From: CAVVNC01 sp963750015
GTDB lineage: Bacteria; Desulfobacterota; Syntrophorhabdia; Syntrophorhabdales; WCHB1-27
Direction of reading: 5' to 3'
Assembly (NCBI GenBank): GCA_963750015.1
Contig: CAVVPU010000203.1
Coordinates: 36,797-100,796 of the forward strand
DNA: 64,000 nucleotides
The notes beneath the pieces were generated by a model, which was given only the letters and a program-made list of their open reading frames with translations, had not been told where the DNA came from and did no database searches. A program made the position numbers and the translations under genes. Within the stretch, counting starts at the first letter, position 1. Each line of letters opens with the position of its first letter. Of the stretch, positions 34,628 through 43,060 are shown piece after piece.

Positions 34628-35431
34628 ATGGAACGGCTCTTCATAGCGATCAGGGGCGCCGGCGAAATGGCAAGTGGCGTGGCACATCGCCTCTTCAGCT
34701 CCGGTCTTACCCGCATCGTCATGACCGAGATCAATGCCCCGATCTCCGTCCGGAGAAGGGTCTCCTTTTGTGAAGCTGTCTATGAAAGGGAAATGATTGT
34801 GGAAGGTGTACGGGCGGAGCTCATCAAAGACCCATCCGAGGTGCAGGCGGTGTGGGGAAGAAACAGCCTGGCCGTGCTCGTCGACCGGGAAGGTTCGACG
34901 CTCCGGGATCTGAAACCGGACGTGCTTATCGACGCGATCATGTCAAAGAAACGAAACGAACCGCTCAAGAGGATGGCCCCTCTGGTCATCGGGATCGGCC
35001 CCGGTTTTCTTGCCCCCCAAGAGGTGGATGCAGTCGTGGAGAGTAACAGGGGGCATAATCTCGGAAGGGTCATCTATGAAGGCGAGGCCGAGGCCTACAC
35101 CGGGATGCCAGGGAACACGGAAGGGTACACGAAGGAAAGAGTACTTCGCGCTCCCCATGCGGGGACGGTGCGGCTGGTAAGGAACATCGGCGACAGGGTG
35201 AGGAAGGGCGAGATCATACTCTATGTTGACGACACCCCTGTCGAAGCAAGGATAGACGGTATACTAAGAGGTCTCATCAGACCGATTGCGGTCCCCGGCA
35301 ACGAAAAGGTGGGCGACGTCGATCCGCGCGGCAAAGAGGAGCACTGCGACACGATCTCGGAAAAAGCCCGAGCCATCGGCGGAGGGGTACTAGAGGCGAT
35401 CATGCACCATTATAACGGAAGCACTCCATAA
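34628..35431 (+). CDS. yqeB: YqeB-family selenium-dependent molybdenum hydroxylase maturation protein
   Basis: 267 residues from the ATG at 34628, directly after the MoeA-like stop. Typical blocks are IRGAGEMASGVAHRLF, VMTEINAPISVRRRVSFCEA, VIGIGPGFLAP and GYTKERVLRAPHAGTV. The family is tied to selenium-dependent molybdenum hydroxylases with a labile selenium ligand. A selenocysteine enzyme occurs elsewhere in the window, so the cell handles selenium. It precedes an xdhC gene after a repeat-filled gap. Confidence 0.87.
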   Translation: MERLFIAIRGAGEMASGVAHRLFSSGLTRIVMTEINAPISVRRRVSFCEAVYEREMIVEGVRAELIKDPSEVQAVWGRNSLAVLVDREGSTLRDLKPDVLIDAIMSKKRNEPLKRMAPLVIGIGPGFLAPQEVDAVVESNRGHNLGRVIYEGEAEAYTGMPGNTEGYTKERVLRAPHAGTVRLVRNIGDRVRKGEIILYVDDTPVEARIDGILRGLIRPIAVPGNEKVGDVDPRGKEEHCDTISEKARAIGGGVLEAIMHHYNGSTP

Positions 35432-35480
35432 CGAAGGCGGGCCGGAAGGAGCCCTCCTCATCTTTAGGGAGGCGCAAGCG

Positions 35481-35730
35481 CACGAGCGCAGCGAGGTTGA
35501 GCCCTGTCGTTCACGAGCGCAGCGAGGTTGAGCCCTGTCGTTCACGAGCGCAGCGAGGTTGAGCAGGGAGGCTCGGCGGGCTTATGCCCGTCGAGGGGGC
35601 GCTGAGCCCCATTAATTGCAGGTTTGGATGGAAAAAGGGCGCGTAAGCCCCACTGTCGTGTGCGAGCGCAGCGAGCTTGAGCGGGGAGGCTCGGCGGGCT
35701 TATGCCCGTCGAGGGGGCGCCGAGCCCCAT
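35481..35730 (+). repeat. Tandem and hairpin repeats between yqeB and xdhC
   Basis: Two perfect 31-base tandem units occupy 35481-35511 and 35512-35542, with a 22-base partial third copy at 35543-35564 and a diverged fourth from 35661. A 47-base block at 35566-35612 is repeated at 35684-35730 with one mismatch. That block folds as an outer stem GGCTC/GAGCC enclosing a hairpin CGGGC-TTAT-GCCCG. A related block is at 46721-46769. The xdhC start follows 20 bases later, so the structure may sit in its leader. REP-like element is the best label. Confidence 0.75.
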
Positions 35731-35749
35731 CAAACAGAGGATGGGAGAA

Positions 35750-36751
35750 ATGGACATATACGAGGCTATCGACGACTATCTTTCGAGAGGAAAAGGTGGG
35801 ACCATCGCCACCATTACAAAGAAGATGGGGGCAGCCCCCAGGGAAGAAGGGGCCAAGATGTTCATAGGGGACGACGGCAACCTCTTCGGTACCATAGGTG
35901 GGGGTTGCGTCGAAGCGGAGGTATGGCAGGAGGCCAAGAGGCTTGCCAATGGACGCACGGTGAAGGTGCTCCATTACCAGATGAACGGCAGGCTCGTCGA
36001 AGATGAGGGGATGATCTGCGGGGGCAATGTCGATGTCTTCCTCGAACCCATTCACGAGCGGTTCAAAGGCCTGTACACCGAGGTGGCAGACCTTGAAAAA
36101 AGGGGAAAGAGTGCTTTGATTATAACGAGACATTCGGAAGGTTCCTTCCGCAAGAGCCTCGTCCGGGAAGATGGTTCGGTTACCGGAGACGAACTTGAAG
36201 AGGCGGCAAAGGTCTCCTTTCAGCAGTATATCAACGCGAGAAAACCGATCGTCCTGGGAGACGGGACGGTTGTCGAGCCCATAGTCTCGTCTTCTTTCCT
36301 CTATATTTTCGGCGCGGGTCATGTCTCTCAATATGTCTCGCGCATTGCGGCCATGGTCGGTTTCAATATAGTGGTCGTCGATGATCGGTCGGATTTCGCA
36401 AATGCGGAAAGATTTCCGGAAGCGCAGGAAATCATCGTCGAGGACTTTCAGGATGTGTTCCGACACGTTAATTTTCACGGAGACGAATACGTGGCAATAC
36501 TGACGAGGGGGCATAAGCATGATGCTCTCGTTCTTGAAGAGGTCATGAAACGGCCGACCCGGTACGTGGGCATGATCGGAAGCAAAAGGAAGACCGAAAT
36601 GGTCTTCCAGCACCTGAAAACGATGGGCTTCCCGGAGAGCGACCTGAAAAGGGTTCACGCGCCTATCGGCCTCGACATTGAAGCGGAGACACCTCAGGAG
36701 ATCGCAGTCAGCATCGTTGCGGAGATGATCGGGGTAAAAAGAAAGGTCTAA
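35750..36751 (+). CDS. XdhC/CoxI-family molybdenum hydroxylase maturation protein
   Basis: 333 residues from the ATG at 35750 (GAGG 9 bases upstream; ATG 35741 is an alternative). The N-terminal CoxI/XdhC domain has MGAAPREEGAKMFIGDDG and GTIGGGCVEAE; the C-terminal Rossmann domain has LYIFGAGHVSQYVS, VVVDDRSDFANAERFP and YVGMIGSKRK. XdhC proteins bind sulfurated molybdenum cofactor and insert it into xanthine dehydrogenase-like enzymes. Here it would serve a molybdenum hydroxylase such as 4-hydroxybenzoyl-CoA reductase; none is in the window. Confidence 0.92.
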   Translation: MDIYEAIDDYLSRGKGGTIATITKKMGAAPREEGAKMFIGDDGNLFGTIGGGCVEAEVWQEAKRLANGRTVKVLHYQMNGRLVEDEGMICGGNVDVFLEPIHERFKGLYTEVADLEKRGKSALIITRHSEGSFRKSLVREDGSVTGDELEEAAKVSFQQYINARKPIVLGDGTVVEPIVSSSFLYIFGAGHVSQYVSRIAAMVGFNIVVVDDRSDFANAERFPEAQEIIVEDFQDVFRHVNFHGDEYVAILTRGHKHDALVLEEVMKRPTRYVGMIGSKRKTEMVFQHLKTMGFPESDLKRVHAPIGLDIEAETPQEIAVSIVAEMIGVKRKV

Positions 36752-36988
36752 TTCTCGTTGCTTCAAGAAACCCTCCTGGAAACAAAGAAAGGACTCGGAT
36801 CAATCGGCATCTTCCCGACTCACCGCAGATGACGGCCCATCTTCGTGGGCGGTTTTGGCGTGGCCGACTGAAAGCGCCCGGTTCTATCTTATCCTTTTCG
36901 CTTCGCGGAACCCTAGCGGAAAAGCTCAGAAGCTATGTTTTCACGATAACTGAAGAGAACTCATCATTCTTCCTTTCCCATAATTAGA

Positions 36989-37004
36989 TGGCATACTAAT
37001 TGCT
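36989..37004 (+). promoter_or_regulatory. Candidate sigma-54 promoter
   Basis: TGGCATACTAATTGCT fits the sigma-54 pattern TGGCAyr-N4-TTGCw at all core positions, with GG and GC exactly 12 bases apart. The predicted transcription start is near 37015, about 150 bases before the small membrane protein at 37162. It sits in the otherwise empty gap 36752-37161, in which no gene was found. No enhancer-binding-protein site was identified. Confidence 0.6.
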
Positions 37005-37161
37005 TTGTAGGTCCTGTGATGAATAGGCCTGCGACGAGAGACAAAGAAACAAGGGCGGCAGTAACTGTCATGATCAACCCTGTGCTTTGCTCATTGAAGT
37101 CGGGACGGACAAGCCGCCTCGCTTCTTCGATCCAGAGCGTCAGCCTATCCGGGAGGACATA

Positions 37162-37323
37162 ATGGAAGTGACTTACATCGGTTGGGCGGTTCTGGCAGTG
37201 TTCTTTTTCATTGCCCTTTCCAGACTCATGTCAAAGGAGTCCAAGACTTTGCGCCGGGATGAATCAGCCAGAGCCTCCGTGTTCAGGCCGGGAGCCGCGA
37301 GCGCGCCCAAACGCTTTCTTTGA
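37162..37323 (+). CDS. Small single-span membrane protein
   Basis: 53 residues from the ATG at 37162, with GGGAGGA just upstream. One hydrophobic segment (YIGWAVLAVFFFIALSRL, residues ~5-22) is followed by a basic tail rich in Arg, Lys and Ala. No family recognised. The sigma-54-like promoter 150 bases upstream and the strong ribosome site support it as a real gene. Topology is probably N-out, C-in from the positive tail. Confidence 0.6.
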   Translation: MEVTYIGWAVLAVFFFIALSRLMSKESKTLRRDESARASVFRPGAASAPKRFL

Positions 37324-37411
37324 TCGTCTCCGGTTAAGAATCCCGAGTCCTTAGCTTGACAGCCCCTCGAAAAAGGCTCACAATGCACTAAAAACAGGGG
37401 GGAGAGGAAGG

Positions 37412-37744
37412 GTGGCCGAGGACGAATGGGAGAGGGACCCGGGGGTGCAGTTCCTGCGACGGGTCTTTGCCGCTATAGAGACGCGGCAGGGTGAGCTCCT
37501 CGAAAGGCTCAACATTCACTGGACGGACAGGGGGCTTCGCTCGGCGCGAAGCATGGCCCTGAATCTTTTCGAGCGGACCTGGGCAGGAGCCGCGAAGGGC
37601 GGCCTACGACTGGGAGAAGAGGACGCGGCTGACCTCTATGTCCATTGCCTCGCAAAAGTTCTTCATACGAGGGGCATAGTGGCGCCTGCCGGTTCCCTTC
37701 CTGCAAATGACGTGGTCAAGAGGCTGATGGGGGAGGCTCGATGA
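37412..37744 (+). CDS. Conserved-looking hypothetical protein
   Basis: 110 residues from GTG 37412, with a GGGGGGAGAGGAAGG purine tract before it. Mostly helical, with no membrane segment and two cysteine-poor halves. It overlaps the next gene by 4 bases (ATGA), so the two are probably translated together. No family is recognised. Confidence 0.6.
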   Translation: MAEDEWERDPGVQFLRRVFAAIETRQGELLERLNIHWTDRGLRSARSMALNLFERTWAGAAKGGLRLGEEDAADLYVHCLAKVLHTRGIVAPAGSLPANDVVKRLMGEAR

Positions 37745-38076
37745 TCCGCCTTCGCCTTTTCGGCCGTTGCCGCATCTACCATGATCCGGTGACTCCGGTG
37801 CTGCGGGCCCCGGCGCAAATCGGCTGGGATGCGTGGTTTCGGAGCATAGACCTCGTGACGCCTCAGCCCCTCAAGGGTGAAGAGCTGCTCCGCCGGACGA
37901 GGGGCTGGTGGACGGTGGAGCCGAAGGACGTCTCGGAAGTTGTCGCCCTCTACGGCCGGGTCGTCGTGGGGGAACAAGGAGAGCTGATGGTCGAGTGCGT
38001 GGACGAAGCGACCATGGAGTCCCTCTCAGAGGCACTGTCGGAGAGATTCGGCGATCAAGTCCGGCTCGCCCCGTAG
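37741..38076 (+). CDS. Hypothetical protein coupled to the preceding gene
   Basis: 111 residues; ATG overlaps the upstream stop. Basic N-terminus (MIRLRLFGRCRIYHDP), tryptophan-rich middle (IGWDAWFRSIDLV, RGWWTVEP), no membrane segment. No family recognised. The pair converges with the flavoprotein gene, whose stop is 3 bases away. Confidence 0.6.
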   Translation: MIRLRLFGRCRIYHDPVTPVLRAPAQIGWDAWFRSIDLVTPQPLKGEELLRRTRGWWTVEPKDVSEVVALYGRVVVGEQGELMVECVDEATMESLSEALSERFGDQVRLAP

Positions 38077-38079
38077 ATC

Positions 38080-38655
38080 CTATACCCGATTCGGCTTCCT
38101 GAGAGCCAATTCCCGGCCGATTTTGTAGCACCTGGCCATGATCCTCTTCTTGTCATTCACGTCTCCTCGTTTCGTGACCCCGGGCGCCAAAACTTTGTCG
38201 ATCGGCATTACTTCCAGGTACTCGAGACTTTTTTCGAAAAAGTCGACCACGAGGTCGGAGGTGGCAATTGTCCTGTCTTCAAAGGGGATGGCAATGACCG
38301 CCGCTTTGCCCTTTATCTGTTTTCTGTTCTCCGGGCAGTTGAAATAGACGAATCGGTCTATGAAGCATTTCATGAGAGCCGTCGGCCCGTACCAGTAGAC
38401 AGGTGTCCCGAACACGATGGCATCGGACTGGGCGATCTTCGGATAAAGAAGCCTCATATCGTCCTTCTTGCTGCATTCGTGTCTCCCCTTCCAGCAGGCA
38501 TGGCACCCATCGCATTCCAGTATCCTGAGCCCGGCGAGGGTGATCGTTTCAACATCGGCCCCCGAGTCGTGTGCTCCTGCGAGTATCCGCGATACCATGA
38601 TATCCGTGTTCCCGTTCTTCCGGGGACTTCCTATGACGCCCAGTATCTTTCCCAT
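38080..38655 (-). CDS. NADPH-dependent FMN reductase / flavodoxin-like protein
   Basis: 191 residues from the ATG at 38655, with GGGAGGTG upstream. It has the FMN phosphate-binding loop GSPRKNGNTDIMV, the GCHACWK cysteine-rich block with a later Cys (HECSKKDD), and FGTPVYWYGPTALMKCFIDR. It matches the iron-sulfur-flavoprotein-like NAD(P)H reductase group. Role: flavin-dependent electron transfer, partner unknown. The MFS gene lies upstream in the same orientation. Confidence 0.87.
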   Translation of the reverse strand: MGKILGVIGSPRKNGNTDIMVSRILAGAHDSGADVETITLAGLRILECDGCHACWKGRHECSKKDDMRLLYPKIAQSDAIVFGTPVYWYGPTALMKCFIDRFVYFNCPENRKQIKGKAAVIAIPFEDRTIATSDLVVDFFEKSLEYLEVMPIDKVLAPGVTKRGDVNDKKRIMARCYKIGRELALRKPNRV

Positions 38656-38705
38656 GTCTCGACACCTCCCGGTTAATAAGAAGAGAGCCATTCTATACAA
38701 GCAGG

Positions 38706-39888
38706 TTAATTGTTCCGCCCACCCCACACGTGCAAGGTTCCGGCAACGGTGAGAAACGCGAGGCCCGCTGCGCATACGCCATGCCAGCCGAAGAGCTCCC
38801 ACCCGAAGGCTCCGAGGGCGGAGCCTGTGGCGCCTCCCGCAAAAGACATGACCATATAGACTGCGTTTATCCGGTTGCGCGCCGTGGGGTCGAGGGCATA
38901 GATCCGTGCCTGGTTGGAAATATGGGCCGACTGCGCACCTATGTCGAGGATTATGACTCCCACGACAAGACCTGCGAATCCGCGGCCGAACAACCAAAAG
39001 CAGAGAAAGGCCAAGGTCAGGAGAATAATGGCGACGGTAAGGGTGAACCTCGGGCTTATCCCGTCGGTGATCCGTCCTGTGACGGAAGCGGTCAAAGCTC
39101 CCGCGACCCCGACCAGGCCGAAAAGGCCGGCCACTTGCGCACCCAGGTTGTAGGCCGGGGACTTGAGAAAGAAAGAGAGGGTCGTCCAGAAGGCGCTGAA
39201 AGCCCCGAATGTCATGAAGCCGACCAGAGCGGCTTCCCTGAGGACACGTTCGGACCGAAAAAGCCTTCCCAAAGAATGCATCAGACTGCCGTATCCCATG
39301 GTTGACCCGGCTTCCGATCGCGGCAGAAACACGCCGAGGCAGACCGTAAGCAGCATGATCATCAAGGCGGCGAGGCGGTAGACCGCTTGCCACCCGAGTG
39401 CCGTCCCTACGATTCCGCTGAGCGTCCGCGACAGTAGTATGCCGATGAGAAGTCCACTCATCACGTTCCCGATGGCCTTTCCCCTTTCTTCAGGAAGAGC
39501 GAGCCTGTGCCGCGAAAGGAACCAGGAGCTGAGGGACGATCGACGTGATGCCGAGAAGCAACGAGGAGATCAGAAAGAGGCCGATAAATGACGAGAAAGA
39601 AACCAAGAGAAGGGCTCCCATCGAGCATAAGAGCAGCGTGACGATCAGGGAGCGGCGCTCCCTGATGTCCCCCAAAGGGACCAAAAAAAGCAGACCGAGT
39701 GCGTACCCGGCCTGAATGAGCATGGCGGCGATACCGATACGGGCCTGGGAGACGCGAAAAAAACGGGAGAGCTCTTCGAGAAGGGGCTGGGCATAGTATA
39801 GGTTGGCAACCGCCGCCCCGCTCGCAGTCGCCATGAGCAGGACGAGGGGTCTTTCGAGACTTCTTCTATTCTGCGTGCTTCCGTTCAT
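38706..39888 (-). CDS. MFS transporter, reading frame broken by one base
   Basis: The first frame (39888-39490) gives MATASGAAVANLYYAQPLLE, the loop GDIRERRSLIV and about four membrane spans, then stops. The next frame carries the rest: ALPEERGKAIGNVMSGLLIG, several hydrophobic spans and a C-terminus at 38706. Skipping one G in CAGGCTCGCTCTT (about 39504-39508) joins them as AAQ-LALPEERGKAIGN, the usual MFS central loop. The whole would have about 393 residues. Either a pseudogene or a sequence error. Family: sugar/drug-type MFS; substrate unknown. Confidence 0.82.
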
Positions 39889-40616
39889 CGATTTCTGAGG
39901 ATCGTTCTATCCGGGCGCAGCCAACCTCGTCCAGATCACCACCCCGGTTTCAGGAATTATAGCGGAAAACAAAAGGAGCCGCCACCAAATGGGGCGAAGG
40001 AAGGGCACACAGGCAAGACAAAGGCGTAGAATGGGAACGGTATGCCCGTGGGACGCGTATGGCACCCGTTCCTCTCGCACAAAGGCTCCGCTCCCGACCC
40101 CCGTAAGGCTCCGGCTCGCTTGATGTGCGCGGTGGCGTCCGAGTCCGACCCAGCCTTAGGGCTGGGTGCCCCGAGTTCGAGCACGCACATCATCCCTTCG
40201 GGACCGCTCTCCTCCGCCAAACGGTGGTTAACGGTCGCTACGCAATATGTGCGAGAGGAACGGGTGCCATACGCTTATGGGATTGCCGGGGGGAAAATGC
40301 CTGTGCGCTGAAAAAGAAAAAAGGGGAATGGATGGAATGTAACGGGCGGCCTTTAGGGCCACCGCTGTTGTCAACCGTCCTGGCGTGCAACCGCTGGGGG
40401 CCTGAACCAAGGGCAAGAAAAACATCCCAAAAGTTAAGGACGAAGAACAAGGTTCACCCTAGCCCTCTCCCCTCACTTCCATCAACCGGCCACACCTCTT
40501 GCTTCCATTGGCCTTTGCCTTTTTGCCCCTCAGCTCGGATTTCCGAATGTGTTCTTCCCGGGTAAATACCCTTTAACCTGTGAGGCAGGTTGGGTTACAA
40601 TAGAAACGGAAAAGGT
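39889..40616. other. Intergenic stretch carrying a structured repeat
   Basis: A 728-base gap between the divergent MFS and HD genes. No credible gene is visible. It contains the palindromic element at 40055-40274 described separately. The remainder (40275-40616) shows only runs of A and C-rich sequence. Confidence 0.6.
40055..40274 (-). repeat. Dispersed structured repeat, copy 1, with 27-base terminal inverted repeats
   Basis: Perfect 27-base inverted repeats bound the element (40055-40081 and 40248-40274). Inside, GATGTGCG near 40118 pairs with CGCACATC at 40185-40192, and the centre is the hairpin ACCCAGCC-TTAG-GGCTGGGT (40148-40167). Read on the minus strand it is homologous to 52023-52216, sharing the identical 17-mer at 40174-40190 and long matches on both sides. 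No transposase frame is present. It may be a MITE-like element or a non-coding RNA. Confidence 0.8.
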
Positions 40617-41207
40617 ATGGAAAACCGGCTCGACTCACAAATGAGGTTCATTATCGAGATTGACAAGGTGAAGCATGTTCTTCGGCGCACACGTCTTTTC
40701 GACGGGTCCCGCCATGAGAACGATGCCGAGCACTCCTGGCATCTGGCTATGATGGCCCTGACTCTTGGGGAATATGCGGATGAAGAAGTAGATGTGGGCC
40801 GGGTGATCAAGATGGTGCTCGTCCACGATGTTGTCGAAGCAGACGCTGGAGACACCTTTCTCTACGATGAGACGGGAAACGAGGCAAAAAGGGAGAAGGA
40901 GAAGGAGGCTGCGGAACGAATCTTCGGCCTCCTGCCTGTCGATCAGAAAGCAGACTTTGTCTCCCTATGGGAGGAATTCGACGCACGGCAGACCGCGGAC
41001 GCCCGTTTTGCGGCAGCCCTTGACAGACTCAAGCCTATGATGCAGAACGGCCTCACCCATGGCTACGCCTGGAAACAGCACAACATCAGAAAAAGTCAGG
41101 TCGTCGCCAAGAACAGACCGATCGTGGAGGCCGCATCGATTGCGCTGTGGAGGTTCGCTGAGGGGCTTCTCGATCGGGCTGTCGAATCGGGCGATCTCGT
41201 GGAATAG
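40617..41207 (+). CDS. HD-domain hydrolase (5'-deoxynucleotidase YfbR-like)
   Basis: 196 residues from the ATG at 40617 (GGAAAAGG upstream); the frame opens at 40590. The metal site is present as RHENDAEHSWHLAMMAL and VHDVVEADAGD. The length and order match the YfbR/YGK1 HD family, which removes phosphate from deoxynucleoside monophosphates. It precedes the GH57 gene in the same orientation after a 113-base gap. Confidence 0.87.
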   Translation: MENRLDSQMRFIIEIDKVKHVLRRTRLFDGSRHENDAEHSWHLAMMALTLGEYADEEVDVGRVIKMVLVHDVVEADAGDTFLYDETGNEAKREKEKEAAERIFGLLPVDQKADFVSLWEEFDARQTADARFAAALDRLKPMMQNGLTHGYAWKQHNIRKSQVVAKNRPIVEAASIALWRFAEGLLDRAVESGDLVE

Positions 41208-41320
41208 GGGCGGTTGGAAGGGCGTCCCGGACCCAATCGAATTCGACGGCCGACCCCTATTCTCGTTGCGCGCCAATTCCCTTTGTGTTAGTGTAGATAA
41301 ACGTTTCGTAGAGGACGCCT

Positions 41321-43060
41321 ATGCCCCAGGGATACGTTGTTCTGCTTCTCCATGCGCACCTGCCCTATGTGCTCTTTCACGGTAAATGGCCTCATGGCAG
41401 TGATTGGCTCTGTGAAGCTACCTGTGAAACTTACATCCCCCTACTCAACGTCCTGGGCAAGCTGGCCAGGGAAGGCAAATCTGCCCATTTCACCATCGGG
41501 ATTACGCCCATTCTTTGCGAGATGCTCGCCGCCCCCCATTTCAAGGTCGAGCTGAAGGCATATATTGCGGAAAAGCTCGCGGCAGCTTCACACGATTGGC
41601 GTTCCTTTGTTGAGGGCGGCCGCAAGGAAGAGGCGGAGCTCGCCCTCCACTGGCACGAGTTTTACCGGTCCCGCCTCAAAGACTTTATTGATCTCTACGG
41701 GGAAGATCTACCCGGAGCCTTCAGAACGCTCCAGCAGGCAGGGCAGATAGAGCTGGTCGTCTCCGCCGCCACCCACGCCTACCTCCCCCTGCTCGACCTC
41801 GATACCTCAATCTCCGCGCAAATCGCACAGGGCATAGAAACATACAGGAAGCATTTCCGGAAAGAGCCTGAGGGCATGTGGCTGCCCGAGTGTGGGTACC
41901 GGCCCGGAGGGAGGACCTCGGACGGGAACGGCTCCAAGCTGCGCAGAGGCATCGAGTCATTTCTCGCGGAGCGCAATCTCAAGTATTTCTTTCTCGATGG
42001 ATATCACCTTCTGAAAAAAGAAGGGCCCTCTGCCGGCGGGTCTGCCATGGACCAGGAGCTCGGCCTCCGTGAGAGCGTGGTGCGATCAGGACAGTATGGA
42101 GAGGGTTATCGCAGTGAAGCGTCGGCTCTCGCAGGCAGCCTCGGGCAAGAAGGTCAGGCTGACCTCTATGCCGTTCACAAGACAGGTCATCCCGAGTCCG
42201 GGGAGTCTGCCTTCTTTGTCCGCGATACAGACTCAAGCCTGCAGGTATGGAGCAGGCAATGGGGCTACCCGGGAGACCCCTCCTATCTGGAATTCCATAA
42301 AAAACATACTCCGGGCGGCCTGCGCTACTGGAGGGTAACCGACCACAAAAGGGATCTCGGGACGAAACAGGTCTATGATCCTGCTCAGGCCCGTGCACGG
42401 GTGATGGTCCATGCGGCCCACTTCAAGGGCCTCATGGAAGAGCGGCTGGAACGATATCACGCGGAAACCGGCAGGATCGGGGTACTCACCCTTCCCTTCG
42501 ACGCGGAGCTTTTCGGCCACTGGTGGTTCGAGGGAATGGAATGGCTTTATGCCCTCGCATCGGCTTTCGACGAAAACTATGTTAGAATAGAGAGAGCATC
42601 CGCTGTCCTGCAGCGCATCGCCCCCTTGGATGCTGTCGAGCTTCCCGAAGGGTCGTGGGGAGAAGGCGGCCTTCATCTTACCTGGGATAACAACGAAACC
42701 GGCTGGATTTGGGAGTGCGTGCGTGAGGCGGAGCGAAGCATGTGTGAAGCTGCAAGAGAAGAAGTCGACGCGACGGGTGGCCGAATCCTTCGCCAGATGG
42801 CGAGGGAGTTTTTTCTCCTCCAATCGTCGGATTGGCCGTTTCTCATAAGCACGAAGAGTGCGGCCGACTACGGAAGAGAGAGATTCCTGGGCCATTACGA
42901 GGCATTCAAAGAGCTTCGAAACATGGTCGACGGCTATAAAAAGACCGGGGTCCTCGGAGAGGATGAGAGGCGTGCCCTGCATGTGCTTGAAGAGCGGGAT
43001 GCGGTTTTTGATGACGTGAATCTCGGTTGGTTCAAAGAAAGGATAGAGGATGGATTATAA
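41321..43060 (+). CDS. GH57-family 1,4-alpha-glucan branching enzyme (DUF1957)
   Basis: 579 residues. The N-terminal GH57 domain has VVLLLHAHLPYV; the nucleophile motif is GMWLPECGYRPG and the acid/base motif is LPFDAELFGHWWFEG. The C-terminal DUF1957 domain follows. GAGGA precedes the ATG. It makes alpha-1,6 branches in glycogen. Two ADP-glucose pyrophosphorylase genes are downstream at 46861-49346. It overlaps ileS by 11 bases. Confidence 0.9.
   Translation: MPQGYVVLLLHAHLPYVLFHGKWPHGSDWLCEATCETYIPLLNVLGKLAREGKSAHFTIGITPILCEMLAAPHFKVELKAYIAEKLAAASHDWRSFVEGGRKEEAELALHWHEFYRSRLKDFIDLYGEDLPGAFRTLQQAGQIELVVSAATHAYLPLLDLDTSISAQIAQGIETYRKHFRKEPEGMWLPECGYRPGGRTSDGNGSKLRRGIESFLAERNLKYFFLDGYHLLKKEGPSAGGSAMDQELGLRESVVRSGQYGEGYRSEASALAGSLGQEGQADLYAVHKTGHPESGESAFFVRDTDSSLQVWSRQWGYPGDPSYLEFHKKHTPGGLRYWRVTDHKRDLGTKQVYDPAQARARVMVHAAHFKGLMEERLERYHAETGRIGVLTLPFDAELFGHWWFEGMEWLYALASAFDENYVRIERASAVLQRIAPLDAVELPEGSWGEGGLHLTWDNNETGWIWECVREAERSMCEAAREEVDATGGRILRQMAREFFLLQSSDWPFLISTKSAADYGRERFLGHYEAFKELRNMVDGYKKTGVLGEDERRALHVLEERDAVFDDVNLGWFKERIEDGL

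Noticed and set aside
35481..35730. CRISPR array
   Set aside because: Units are tandem with no spacers, and copies differ in arrangement; no cas gene nearby.
40125..40565. 146-residue plus-strand frame
   Set aside because: Covers the inverted-repeat element at 40055-40274 and ends in low-complexity sequence.
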